A stretch of 64,000 nt of DNA from Allorhodopirellula heiligendammensis (lineage in GTDB: Bacteria > Planctomycetota > Planctomycetia > Pirellulales > Pirellulaceae): assembly GCF_007860105.1 (NCBI RefSeq), contig NZ_SJPU01000002.1, positions 1,167,739 through 1,231,738 of the forward strand, written 5' to 3'. Below the pieces are notes generated by a model. It saw nothing but the letters and a program-made list of their open reading frames with translations. It was not told the origin of the DNA and ran no database searches. Made by a program: the position numbers and the translations under genes. The number at the start of each line of letters is the position of its first letter. Position 1 is the stretch's first letter. Below, piece by piece: positions 24,641 to 33,560 of this stretch.

Positions 24641-26548
24641 CTATCTCGCCTGGATATTCGACTTGATATGCTGCAGGCTGCTCTGGAATTCTTCACCGAG
24701 AAATGCCGCGAAGCTAACCCTGCCAGCAATATTGTCTGGAACTTCGAACTCGATTTTGGCTGTTCCCTCACCGCTGATTTTGATGGTTTTCCGATCGAGA
24801 CGCGCGTTATTGGGGCCACCTTTTAAGGTCACCGTCAAAACCTGTTCGCCGAGGTTGCTAGGCAGCCTATGTTCGATACGAACGGTGGCTTGCTTGGCAA
24901 GGAAGTCCGCTGCGGGTTCAGCAAATGAAATGTAGTTCACTCGCTTGTGTGGAGGTACCGCATTGATGTCATTGCGATTCGCAGCGGACGCTGACTTCGC
25001 ATTTTTCCGTTTCCCGGACCTGCGCGCGTCAGCCTCCTGTTCCTGTGCGACCACGTATGCTTCGCGCGTTTTCGCGTCGTCACGATGTTGGAAAACGGAA
25101 AGCATCCCATCTTCCGTACGGATCATCCACTGTTCGAGTGTGGTGGTGAGCTGAGCAAGTTCGGGTTGATACTCTGCCAACCCGATGAGGTTGTTCACGC
25201 AATTGGGGTCGCTCTGAATGTCATACAATTCTTCTGGGACGCGATGTCGATAGAGATCGTGACGGGCACTGATGTTCGTATCAGACTTTGCTAGTTCTGC
25301 CATGCGGCGGTAGGTCGGCGTGCCGGTCGTGGCAGTAGCCATCACACGCGTGCCGTTGGACCAGGGATTGAAGATGTAGAGGTACTGCTCCGTCTGTATC
25401 GATCGCATGGGGTCACGTGATCCACCTGCATTCTCGTTGTACTCTTTAACAACGTAGTCGCGACCGTCTTGGCTCTCGCCTCGCAGTAGCGGCGCAAACG
25501 AGCGACCATCCATTCGTCCTGGATGCTCAATGCCAGTGAGCTCAAGCAATGTCGGCAGCAGATCTACCGCCGAGATCATGTGCGTCCCGTCAATCGTGCC
25601 TGCCTTCGTCATACCCGGCACGATTAGGAACAGTGGCGTGCGCGAACTGTGGTGATATACCTGTGTCTTGGCAAAGGGTAATGGCATGCCGTGGTCGGAG
25701 AGAAACAGAATGATGGTCTGGTCTCGCTTCCTCGACTCGTTCAACGCCTCGAGTATTGCTCCAACACAGTCGTCGGCTCTGCGCACACTTGAGTAATAGT
25801 GGGATAACTCTTTGCGGACGACTGGGTCGTCAAATAGAAACCCTGGAACTGGCACTTCATCCGGTGTGAACACGCGCGAGGGTTTATTGTCGTCGGGGAC
25901 CGTGGCTCCACTTTTTCCCTCGGCATAAAATGGCTTATGAGGATCAGCCACATTCATGACCAGGCAGAAGGGTTTGCCTGCGTCGTGTGCTGCCTGGATT
26001 CCTTGCTTCGCTCCGTCATAGTAGGATCTTGCCGCCTTGACATCGCGTTTCTTGCCATCCTGATCAGTGTCGAGATTGACGTCCCATGACGGGTAGGGAA
26101 TATACGGTGTCGAGTGCGACACTTTGTGTTGAATACCAGTGTAATACCCTGCTTGCTTCATCAAATCGGCCAAATGAAGATGCTTCGCGTCGGGGACCTG
26201 ATAAAAACCCTCGACGCCGGTGTTGTGAGGGAAGAGTCCAGACCACATCACATTGCGAGACGGGAAGCAATTGCCGACGACGACATGCGCTCGACTGAAT
26301 CGCATTCCCTGCTTTGCCAACGTGTCGATGTTTGGTGAGGTGTCCGTTAGTTGGCAGCCGAAGACACCGAGCGAATCGGCGCTCATGTCATCCACTGTGA
26401 TGATCAGGACATTGGGTTTTGAATCCGCGTGCTGGGAATCCGCGTTTGCTGGGCGACCAGCCGTCAGCAAACTGGCAGCGATGAGGATGAGCAGTGGCTT
26501 TACCGACAAAGTTGAATGCACTCGGATGCGTTGCTTTAGCATGTTCAC
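24641..26548 (-). CDS. sulfatase (heparan N-sulfatase-like) with extra C-terminal domain
   Basis: The product has 635 aa with a signal peptide (LLTAGRPANADS). Metal-binding VLIITVDDMSADSLG is followed by the catalytic NCFPSRNVMWSG with Cys near 94. HNTGVEGFYQV and IILFLSDHGMPLPFAKTQVYH support a sulfohydrolase of the N-sulfoglucosamine type. The C-terminal 100 residues form an additional beta-rich domain (VRIEHRLPSNLGEQVLTVTL) not needed for catalysis, possibly carbohydrate-binding, preceded by a basic linker. It is convergent with the upstream sulfatase gene and divergent from the downstream one. Confidence 0.92.
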   Translation of the reverse strand: MNMLKQRIRVHSTLSVKPLLILIAASLLTAGRPANADSQHADSKPNVLIITVDDMSADSLGVFGCQLTDTSPNIDTLAKQGMRFSRAHVVVGNCFPSRNVMWSGLFPHNTGVEGFYQVPDAKHLHLADLMKQAGYYTGIQHKVSHSTPYIPYPSWDVNLDTDQDGKKRDVKAARSYYDGAKQGIQAAHDAGKPFCLVMNVADPHKPFYAEGKSGATVPDDNKPSRVFTPDEVPVPGFLFDDPVVRKELSHYYSSVRRADDCVGAILEALNESRKRDQTIILFLSDHGMPLPFAKTQVYHHSSRTPLFLIVPGMTKAGTIDGTHMISAVDLLPTLLELTGIEHPGRMDGRSFAPLLRGESQDGRDYVVKEYNENAGGSRDPMRSIQTEQYLYIFNPWSNGTRVMATATTGTPTYRRMAELAKSDTNISARHDLYRHRVPEELYDIQSDPNCVNNLIGLAEYQPELAQLTTTLEQWMIRTEDGMLSVFQHRDDAKTREAYVVAQEQEADARRSGKRKNAKSASAANRNDINAVPPHKRVNYISFAEPAADFLAKQATVRIEHRLPSNLGEQVLTVTLKGGPNNARLDRKTIKISGEGTAKIEFEVPDNIAGRVSFAAFLGEEFQSSLQHIKSNIQAR

Positions 26549-26885
26549 GCCACGTGATTGGCTGGTTTTGAGCGGATGGGAGGAGAGATGTCGATGACGT
26601 TTTTAAGTTGATGTGCCTGTAAGACGCGTCTTCAATTCTACCATATCGAAATCGCCCATAGGTTCGGTGATCAACGAGCGGTCGGCCCACCGGACTTTTA
26701 CGGTCCATCCGGGTTTACCATGGGGAAACGCTCTGCCACCGTATCTCTGTGTGCAGTGGGTTACCTGCCCTCCCAAACACGATCCCAACGGATGGACCGA
26801 ACAGATGCTTCACCGCGTCAACCACGTGGACGCTGCATCAGGTACGATAGAGAATCTCGAATCGAAACTGAACTGGTAAACGACA
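26549..26885. other. divergent intergenic region between two sulfatase genes (337 bp)
   Basis: It separates the start codons of two oppositely oriented sulfatase genes and must contain both promoters. Short open frames occur on both strands but none looks like a gene. No palindromic operator or clear -35/-10 pair was found. Confidence 0.45.
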
Positions 26886-28325
26886 ATGGTATTTCGAAGC
26901 ATGTTCGCGCGGTTTGCAGTGGTGTCGGCGGTGTTGTTGGCACTCCCCATTGACCTGTTCGCAGCGGAACGTCCCAACGTCATCGTGATCGTTGCCGACG
27001 ATCTGGGATTCAGTGATGTCGGATTCAACGGCTGTAAAGAAATTCCGACCCCGCACTTAGACGCCTTGGCAAGTTCAGGCGTCGTCTTCGACCAGGGCTA
27101 CGCGTCGCATCCTTATTGCAGTCCGAGTCGAGCGGGTTTGCTGACGGGCCGTTATCAGCAGCGATTTGGTCACGAATGCAACCCGAATTCGACGAGAAAT
27201 AGCGGTAGTGACGGTCTCCCACTTACTGAAACCCTGATTTCCGATTTGCTTGGAATGAGTGGGTATCGCACCGCTGCGATCGGGAAATGGCACCTCGGCG
27301 ATGAGGAGCAGTTTTGGCCGCTTGAGCGAGGATTCGATGAGTGGTTTGGCTTCTCAGGTGGAGGCATGAACTATTGGGGTGACGTCGGAAAGCGGTTTCC
27401 ACTCCGGGGGGTTTTGCGGAATGGAGCTCCCGTCCCAAAAACAGAATTGACGTATCTAACGGATGATTTTTCGAGGGCCGCAGTCGAATTTATTCGCCGC
27501 GAGCCAACGGATCCGTTTTTTCTATACCTCGCCTACAATGCTCCGCATGGTCCCGATCAGGTCACACGCGAACATCTCGAGAAGACACAGCACATTGAAT
27601 ATGGAGGTCGGGCAGTCTATGGCGCCATGGTAGCGGCGATGGATGAGGGGATCGGCCGGGTGATGACCACGTTGAAAGATTGCGGGATTGAGCAGGACAC
27701 TCTCGTTTTTTTCTATAGCGACAATGGCGGACGCGCCGAACATGCAGTCAACTTTCCCTACCGCGGACACAAAGGGATGCTGTTCGAAGGAGGTATTCGG
27801 GTGCCGTTTTGTGTGGCGTGGCCTGGGCAGATCGCGGCCGATCAACACTATGGCAAGCCGGTCACCGCTCTCGATATTTTTCCCACCATCCTGGCCGCCG
27901 CAGAGGTCAACCCGACGCCCGGCACGAAGCTCGACGGCGTCAATCTGCTTCCCTATTTGCGTGGCGAAGCACGGGGGGAACCTCACCGGCAACTGTTCTG
28001 GCGTTACGCGTGTGGAGACGATGAGTTTGGATACGCCGTTCGCGATGGCAACGACAAACTGGTCTATAGCGTTTTCAAGGGACGTCACCTGCTCTTCGAT
28101 CTCGCGTCGGATCCGTGGGAACGGCATGATCTCGCTGAGCAAGATCCAGAGAGCGTGCAACGCCTATCCTCGCTCTATGAAGAATGGCAGGGCGACATGC
28201 TTGCTCCGCTGTGGCTTGATCCGCACGGTGTCAATGTTCGCAAGGAAGAGCAGGCTCGCCAGGACACGATCGACGCTGCTTCACGAGGGGATGAAACTTT
28301 GCGGAGTGACGGCGAGGATTCTTAA
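26886..28325 (+). CDS. sulfatase (arylsulfatase A / GalNAc-6-sulfatase-like)
   Basis: The product has 479 aa with signal peptide AVLLALPIDLFAAERP. Metal site: VIVIVADDLGFSDVG. Catalytic site: HPYCSPSRAGLLTGRY with Cys78. IGKWHLGDEEQFWPLERGFD and LVFFYSDNGG are typical of this branch. The C-terminal part contains the normal small subdomain (DPWERHDLAEQDPE). It is transcribed away from the 635-aa sulfatase, and the HdeD gene follows 114 nt downstream. It probably acts on a sulfated galactan or related glycan, which is inference from the subtype. Confidence 0.93.
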   Translation: MVFRSMFARFAVVSAVLLALPIDLFAAERPNVIVIVADDLGFSDVGFNGCKEIPTPHLDALASSGVVFDQGYASHPYCSPSRAGLLTGRYQQRFGHECNPNSTRNSGSDGLPLTETLISDLLGMSGYRTAAIGKWHLGDEEQFWPLERGFDEWFGFSGGGMNYWGDVGKRFPLRGVLRNGAPVPKTELTYLTDDFSRAAVEFIRREPTDPFFLYLAYNAPHGPDQVTREHLEKTQHIEYGGRAVYGAMVAAMDEGIGRVMTTLKDCGIEQDTLVFFYSDNGGRAEHAVNFPYRGHKGMLFEGGIRVPFCVAWPGQIAADQHYGKPVTALDIFPTILAAAEVNPTPGTKLDGVNLLPYLRGEARGEPHRQLFWRYACGDDEFGYAVRDGNDKLVYSVFKGRHLLFDLASDPWERHDLAEQDPESVQRLSSLYEEWQGDMLAPLWLDPHGVNVRKEEQARQDTIDAASRGDETLRSDGEDS

Positions 28326-28439
28326 GCCAGCCAACCCAGTTCCCGACCTACCCTTTGCTCAAGTACACTGCATGTTCGACTCCAGTGTCTCAGGAGTGGA
28401 CCCTTTTCTAGCCGCCAGATCCCTACGAGAGCAACTCTC

Positions 28440-29093
28440 ATGACTGACTCATCGACACCACCGACAACTCCCCCATCGTCCCCGTCACCTGCGATGGGCG
28501 ACCATCCCTCTGCTCGCGAAATTGTCGGTGCTCTGAGTAAGATTTGGTGGTTACCCCTGCTGCGTGGTATCTTTTTAATCGTGCTCGGGATCTACGCACT
28601 CGTGCAACCTGAAATCACCATCGCAGCCCTCGCGCAAGTCATGGGATTCTTTCTGATCTTTGACGGGGTGATCGCAGTGGCCGCTGGGATTGTGGGCGAA
28701 GTGCCATCGCGTGGGTGGACGATTCTGCGAGGCGTCATCGCAGTCCTGGTGGGAATTCTGGTGTTTGCCCATCCCGTGCTCGTCGCCGGGATGACCACGG
28801 TCGTGATCATCTACATGATCGCGTTTTCGGCCATCTTCAGCGGTGTGCTCGAAATCGTGGCAGCGATTCGTGATCATCGCGAGATCAACGGTGTCGGTTG
28901 GTATATTTTCAGCGGTATCCTATCCATCATCTTCGGCGGACTGCTCTTGATGGCGCCTTTCATGTTCGGGTTGACGATGGTGCGTATTATCGGTGTCTTT
29001 GCCGCGATCGCTGGCGTCGTGATGATCACTCTGGCATTTCGACTCAAGGGCATTGGAAAGCACTTGCAGTCGCACGTCGAACACGCGAGCTAA
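28440..29093 (+). CDS. HdeD/DUF308 family membrane protein
   Basis: The product has 217 aa. After a Pro/Ser-rich N-terminal tail of about 30 residues come six hydrophobic helices in three pairs, with the DUF308 repeat pattern WWLPLLRGIFLIVLGIYALV, MGFFLIFDGVIAVAAGI and WTILRGVIAVLVGILVF. HdeD proteins are implicated in acid or stress resistance in enterobacteria; in planctomycetes the role is unknown. The gene lies 114 nt after the sulfatase gene and may share its transcript, but no functional link is evident. Confidence 0.88.
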   Translation: MTDSSTPPTTPPSSPSPAMGDHPSAREIVGALSKIWWLPLLRGIFLIVLGIYALVQPEITIAALAQVMGFFLIFDGVIAVAAGIVGEVPSRGWTILRGVIAVLVGILVFAHPVLVAGMTTVVIIYMIAFSAIFSGVLEIVAAIRDHREINGVGWYIFSGILSIIFGGLLLMAPFMFGLTMVRIIGVFAAIAGVVMITLAFRLKGIGKHLQSHVEHAS

Positions 29094-29123
29094 GATTGCC
29101 TGAATTAGAATCAGTCGCGTTTG

Positions 29124-29990
29124 TCACTGACAGTCTTGGGCCGAGGTGCGGTTGTCCTCAGTGGATTCGCTTTCCGGCTCTTCGTGGTTTGCATCCGACT
29201 CGCCTCTGATTGCCGCGTCGCCCGTCGCTGGGAGGCGATGAATTGACTGTTCGAGGATCATGATCTTCTGCCAGATTTTGCGTGACAGTCCGGTACTGAG
29301 CTGCTCGACATCACTCACCGAGGCAACCGAATCGGTATCGTCAAAATCACGCACATAAAGTGCCGCGATCTTGCCTGTCAGCGACAGCATCTCACTGCAG
29401 TAATCCAGATAACGGTTCAATTCCAAGGGCGTCATTTGCTGCTGGGGTGAATTGGTCGTGCCTTGAAACTTTTGCAGCACCCGCTCGGGATCTTTCGTCA
29501 ACTGGTGCATGTCAATGATGTGGCAGATCGAGCGCAGTTCGTGGATCGCCGACAGGGCTCGTCGTCGTTTGATCCGTTTTTCCAGAGAAATCAGGAAGTA
29601 GAGTGTCGCGCCGAACAGCAACAGCACATTCGCACCTGCTTCGACTGTCGCAACCAATTCGGAAGTTTCACGAATTTCGATCCGGTGACCGGATGCCCAG
29701 TACGCTGCAAACCAAATCAACAAAATGATTGACGAGACAGCGAGTGTGTAGCCGCTGACACGAATCCAGATAATGGGGCGTCCGATCTTGGTGGAACGCT
29801 CCGAAGCTCGCCGCGCCACATTGAGTAGGTCGCCACATAGACCGCATAGTCCGCTGTCGGGAAACCGTTCGCTGATCCGCACCTGCAGGCGGGCGATTGT
29901 CTCAATGACATGAGCCTCCTTCAGAATCAATTCATTTTTCAGGACCTCGCGATCGCGGGAAGGTCGAGCCCGACGAAATGATAGCGGCAT
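29124..29990 (-). CDS. two-helix membrane protein with helical cytoplasmic domains, unknown function
   Basis: The product has 288 aa. I start it at ATG 29988-29990 (MPLSFRRARPSRDREV) rather than a TTG 39 nt upstream. Two transmembrane helices (about 94-118 and 135-156) are close together; the N-terminal 90 residues and C-terminal 130 residues are helical and charged. The N-terminal part contains GLCGLCGDLL. The tail is very acidic (HEEPESESTEDN). The topology places both ends in the cytoplasm. No family is recognised. Confidence 0.65.
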   Translation of the reverse strand: MPLSFRRARPSRDREVLKNELILKEAHVIETIARLQVRISERFPDSGLCGLCGDLLNVARRASERSTKIGRPIIWIRVSGYTLAVSSIILLIWFAAYWASGHRIEIRETSELVATVEAGANVLLLFGATLYFLISLEKRIKRRRALSAIHELRSICHIIDMHQLTKDPERVLQKFQGTTNSPQQQMTPLELNRYLDYCSEMLSLTGKIAALYVRDFDDTDSVASVSDVEQLSTGLSRKIWQKIMILEQSIHRLPATGDAAIRGESDANHEEPESESTEDNRTSAQDCQ

Positions 29991-30070
29991 GATGTTAGCG
30001 TGCAGAGATGATGCTGATTGCGAAGCCAAAGCGTAGCAGCTTCAGAAATAGGACTCGATCGATTTGGCTT

Positions 30071-32200
30071 CTACGGCTGTACTCGCTGACCATAAATTTC
30101 GATATCAGCGATCCGGGCAATCGAATCGGCGCCCGGATTATCAATCAGGATGCGAATGTAACGTGCGTCTACTGGAGAGTATTCCAGGTCACTGACGTTG
30201 GCGGTGTTGCCACGGATGGTGTCAATCGTCTGCCACGCCCGGCCATCTTGACTCACCTGCAAGGTGAAGTCACGCGTGTTCCTGTCTCGGTTCAATCCGT
30301 GTTCTCCCGCGTGCCGGATAACCCAGCGATGAATGCTGTGCGCGGACCCGAGATCCAGCTGCAACCAGGGTGGAGCCGCAGCGGCGGCATCAGCCGATGC
30401 GGTCCAAATGGTTGTTGGTGTGCCATCGGTCACGGTGCCGCCAAGGTCGGTGGAACCATGATCGCTGGCCATCGTGGCCGCTGACATACAGAGGTTCCAC
30501 GGTAGCTGGTGGGCCTCGTTAAACAGATTGAAATAATGGTCAGCCCGAACGAACTGTACCGCGCTCGGAAAGCGTTCGTCGAGACGCGAGGCGATTTCGA
30601 CAATTCGATCGGGTTTCAGTTCATGCCACACATCGACTTGATAGGCGAGAAACAATGGGCCTGTGCCGTCCCAATCGCCTAGTTCATGCTGCAGCGAAGA
30701 CTCCAGATGCTCGATCGATCCGGCGTAAGGGATCACGAGTTTTTCGAATCGCACGCGATCTCCCTCCACGCTTCCCCGCACGCTCGGGACATCACGAAAG
30801 TTCTGGACGGTGGCGCCATACAGATTGCGACAGTTGCGCTCGTAGGCTGCGCGTTGCATTTCGTTGGCGTTGTCCCAGATCGTAATCACCCGCAATCCTG
30901 ATCGCTGCAAGTACGTTTCGCTCAGACGGGCGTACCCCTCCATTCGATCGGAATCCTTCAAATATATCCCAACAGGCGCACCCGGTTCGGTCAGCGTGTT
31001 CACGGGCATCGCATATCCCATGCCAGACGGGCCGGTCACAAAACAATCGTTGGGAGTGGCTGTGCTGTAATAGTAATTCAAGATCCCAGGTCCGATGTCG
31101 ACGAGTCCAGGAGCGATCGTCCAGTTCAATGGCAGCTGTGCGCGTGCGTCGGAACTCGCATCCCAGCGCCGCCGCATCGCATGCTGGGTGTACTGGATGT
31201 TGTCTCCGTCACTAATGAAGACTGCGATGTAGACTTTGTTTTCAAGCTGCGGCTTTGAGGGGACCGCGGGAATTTGAATTTGATGATTGGTGCCGGAGAA
31301 GATGCTGGAGTTGCTGTAATAGTCAGCAGGCAGGGTGCCAATACCAAACTCCGAGGCGGTCGTAATTCCAGAACGCTCGCTGGCATACCACCCCAATGCG
31401 ATGGCATCTCCAGCGGTCATGTCGCCGTAAAATTTTCGCATCACATCACGCTCGGCGGGGATCCGCCCGTCCAACCAAACAACGGCCGCACCGCACGCGG
31501 TGGCGATATCGCGGGTGTGATGGAAGTTTCCGCCCTCATCATCAGGGCGGGCGCTGACGATGAGTCGCCGAGTGCAGTCGCCCCAATAGCGATCGTAAAG
31601 ATAGTTGTAAATCTCAATCGGCGAGGTGAACTCCAGTTCGGTTAGGTCGACGGCGACGTTGGGGTTCATGCCTTGATCGCGAATCCGCTCGAGCACCTCC
31701 GTGGTCACGGGCAGTGCACCGGAGAGGCCTGCGACCGTCCCCGCCAGATTGCGGTAGTGTGGACTTCGTGTGGTGTCATACAACACCACGCCATTGAAAT
31801 CGCTTGCGTATTTCTTAATCAGGTCGTATCTCGAGCTCGCATCAAAAAAACTCATTTTCCCCAACGCCACGGTACTTGTCTGCGGCCAGGTTTTTGATCC
31901 CTCTTCGGCGCGTAAATCAGCGAGGTAGATCCGTGGCTGCTGCTTGTTGACGTAGCCTTGCAAGGCTGAGAACGTTAGCTGCTCGTCGGGAGATAGGGCA
32001 CCGATCGGGACAGCATCGAGTTGCGGCGCAGGCGTCGCGAAGATCGGCAATGCCTGACCGGTCGGCCAAGAAATGCCCGCGCGGATTTCGACGACCGCAG
32101 GATAGGATTGATATTGGTTTTGAGAGGTTGCCGCTACAACGGACGCCGTGGGGGCGAGCATGGTGCAGAGCAAGCCAGCCGAGAGGGCGAGATAACGCAT
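30071..32200 (-). CDS. secreted GxGYxYP-domain protein with C-terminal F5/8 type C domain
   Basis: The product has 709 aa from ATG 32198-32200, which gives a proper signal peptide (MRYLALSAGLL...SVVAA). Residues about 60-480 match the GxGYxYP putative glycoside-hydrolase group: LSALQGYVNKQQPRIYL, YIAVFISDGDNIQYTQ, LNWTIAPGLVDIGP and the family-naming segment here as GPSGMGYAMP. The last 140 residues are a discoidin/F5-8C carbohydrate-binding domain (WLQLDLGSAHSIHRWVI, ARYIRILIDNPG). It is likely to act on extracellular polysaccharide. A nested inverted repeat lies about 75 bp upstream of the start. Confidence 0.85.
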   Translation of the reverse strand: MRYLALSAGLLCTMLAPTASVVAATSQNQYQSYPAVVEIRAGISWPTGQALPIFATPAPQLDAVPIGALSPDEQLTFSALQGYVNKQQPRIYLADLRAEEGSKTWPQTSTVALGKMSFFDASSRYDLIKKYASDFNGVVLYDTTRSPHYRNLAGTVAGLSGALPVTTEVLERIRDQGMNPNVAVDLTELEFTSPIEIYNYLYDRYWGDCTRRLIVSARPDDEGGNFHHTRDIATACGAAVVWLDGRIPAERDVMRKFYGDMTAGDAIALGWYASERSGITTASEFGIGTLPADYYSNSSIFSGTNHQIQIPAVPSKPQLENKVYIAVFISDGDNIQYTQHAMRRRWDASSDARAQLPLNWTIAPGLVDIGPGILNYYYSTATPNDCFVTGPSGMGYAMPVNTLTEPGAPVGIYLKDSDRMEGYARLSETYLQRSGLRVITIWDNANEMQRAAYERNCRNLYGATVQNFRDVPSVRGSVEGDRVRFEKLVIPYAGSIEHLESSLQHELGDWDGTGPLFLAYQVDVWHELKPDRIVEIASRLDERFPSAVQFVRADHYFNLFNEAHQLPWNLCMSAATMASDHGSTDLGGTVTDGTPTTIWTASADAAAAAPPWLQLDLGSAHSIHRWVIRHAGEHGLNRDRNTRDFTLQVSQDGRAWQTIDTIRGNTANVSDLEYSPVDARYIRILIDNPGADSIARIADIEIYGQRVQP

Positions 32201-32622
32201 GAAAAGGAGCTTCGAATGGAGACAGAGACGGAGGGTGATGTCATTTGGCATCACTCGATCAGCCGGTGGACGCTAGCCCCGGTTTCTTCCCCCGAAACGC
32301 GATGCGTTAAGGGAACCGGGGCCGACACCCGTCAACTAATATACCGAACAATGAGTTCATGTCTGCTCAACAGTGATATTTGCAGACGTCAGTTTCTTTT
32401 ACGTGAGTGTGTGGAGCTCAGGGTTATGAGACGACGAGATGAAGTGAGAACACCGGTGATCTTAGCGGAATCCAGCTCATCCGAAGGCCCGTCTCCCGCC
32501 ACGCGTGGGGCTCAGCGAAAACCACGTGGAGGATCACTCGTTGATGATGTCTGTTCGGAAACTCCGCGACGCGAATGCGCAGGCCAAGGTGGAAATGTTG
32601 GTATGGATGGCGTGGATAGCCT
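32201..32622. other. intergenic region upstream of the GxGYxYP gene (422 bp), with a nested inverted repeat
   Basis: Apart from the palindrome at 32277-32321 I see no gene or promoter consensus. The long plus-strand frame across this region has no protein-like composition. Confidence 0.45.
32277..32321. repeat. nested palindrome, possible dispersed repeat
   Basis: CCCCGGTT (32277-32284) pairs with AACCGGGG (32314-32321). An inner hairpin AACGC-gat-GCGTT sits inside, and CCC/GGG between them can also pair. The compact nested fold and intergenic location resemble mobile palindromic repeats. As RNA it could act in the leader of the GxGYxYP gene. Confidence 0.55.
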
Positions 32623-32937
32623 CTATAAATCACGCAAAAACATAGCGACTGAATAAGCAGCAGGTGTGATCGCGACGAGGCCACCTCCGGTCATGCGGGC
32701 ACAGTTGCGAGCATTGCTTAGATGATGCAAGTCCTCAACCGAGGTCGCCCACATTGAAAACGCCAAGAACGCCGATTGCGTGAGAAGCAAGAGGCCAAAC
32801 AACGCCAGCGGGATGGACACGATCATGACGACAATCAACGCGTCGGGATGGACGTCCCGAGTACATCGTTGGGCAAATGCGAACAGCAGCGAGGCAACCA
32901 CAGTCAAACGAATGAGCGAGCGGAGCGTGAATTGCAT
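32623..32937 (-). CDS. small membrane protein (104 aa), unknown function
   Basis: The N-terminus MQFTLRSLIRLTVVASLLFA is a type common among small planctomycete membrane proteins. Three hydrophobic segments follow (about 9-22, 33-60, 84-98). No catalytic or transport motif is visible. Its start codon lies 10 bp from a fragment of a decayed transposase gene, so its promoter must be within the remnant or is lost. Confidence 0.6.
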   Translation of the reverse strand: MQFTLRSLIRLTVVASLLFAFAQRCTRDVHPDALIVVMIVSIPLALFGLLLLTQSAFLAFSMWATSVEDLHHLSNARNCARMTGGGLVAITPAAYSVAMFLRDL

Positions 32938-32946
32938 TTCAGAAAA

Positions 32947-33051
32947 GCGGATTACTTGGAGCGATTAACTGGACGGCCCAGCAAGCCGTCGCTGGCATGG
33001 CTCGCACTGCTGCGAGTGTGCAACTCATTGTGATCCAGCTTGGCCTTCGAC
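32947..33051 (+). pseudogene. C-terminal fragment of a TnpA_REP-like transposase gene
   Basis: Over about 105 bp the DNA is clearly similar to 39296-39400 inside the intact transposase gene of this window (shared blocks gcggattacttggagc, ctggacggc, ctggcat/ctggtaa, gcttggcct). Reading-frame shifts have destroyed it. Only this C-terminal piece remains, without the HUH or Tyr motif. Confidence 0.7.
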
Positions 33052-33320
33052 CCCACCCGAGGGTCCGCTTCCGATTTGGATTTCGGTTACCGAATGTTCG
33101 CTGCATTGCAGCGACCTCCGGCTCTCATCTGAAAACTGCTTCTCGGTGGGAGCGACTTAGGTGAGCGTCATACCACGCTACAGAGCATAGCCGATTTCTG
33201 CGTTGGTCCATTCAATCGGGATCGCCTCCGCCATCCCGATGGGATCTCAATGATAATAGCCGGTGGTAAACGCACCGCCTCCTCCGGACATTGAAAGAGA
33301 AAAATCCGGAGAGATTTTTG

Positions 33321-33350
33321 TTGACAACGCATCAGGGGGGGGGGTAGGTT
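33321..33350 (+). promoter_or_regulatory. candidate promoter with a 10-bp poly-G tract in the spacer
   Basis: TTGACA (33321-33326, perfect -35) and TAGGTT (33345-33350, weak -10) are 18 bp apart, and the spacer ends in ten consecutive G residues (33335-33344). The downstream gene starts at 33561. Slippage in the tract would alter the spacer length and so promoter strength. Whether this promoter is used is not known. Confidence 0.4.
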
Positions 33351-33560
33351 GCTTCGGTCGTTTGCGTATTCAAATCTCGTATTCGCATTTCCGAGGATGA
33401 CTGAAGATGATGAGAGCCGCTTTCTAGGTTGTGGCTCGGCTTGTCGCCAATGTCCAACTTGCGTGGAGGGTGGGATGGGCATCCGCAGCAGCTGGATCTC
33501 GGGATACGGCTGAGTGACCCGTTGCGGTTCTTAGGCAATGAATTATTTAAGGATGACATC

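Larger units (their letters stand above)
32938..33560. other. intergenic region: transposase fragment, poly-G tract, candidate promoter
   Basis: This 622-bp gap between divergent genes holds a decayed transposase C-terminus (32947-33051) and a TTGACA/poly-G/TAGGTT arrangement (33321-33350). I see nothing recognisable in 33052-33320. Confidence 0.5.

Noticed and set aside
26613-26879. Plus-strand 88-codon frame ending just before a sulfatase gene
   Set aside because: Residue pattern not protein-like, no ribosome site, and the interval must hold two promoters; a minus-strand 61-codon frame here is equally unconvincing.
32021-32656. 211-codon plus-strand frame overlapping the GxGYxYP gene start
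   Set aside because: It crosses the palindrome and a real gene's N-terminus and has random composition.
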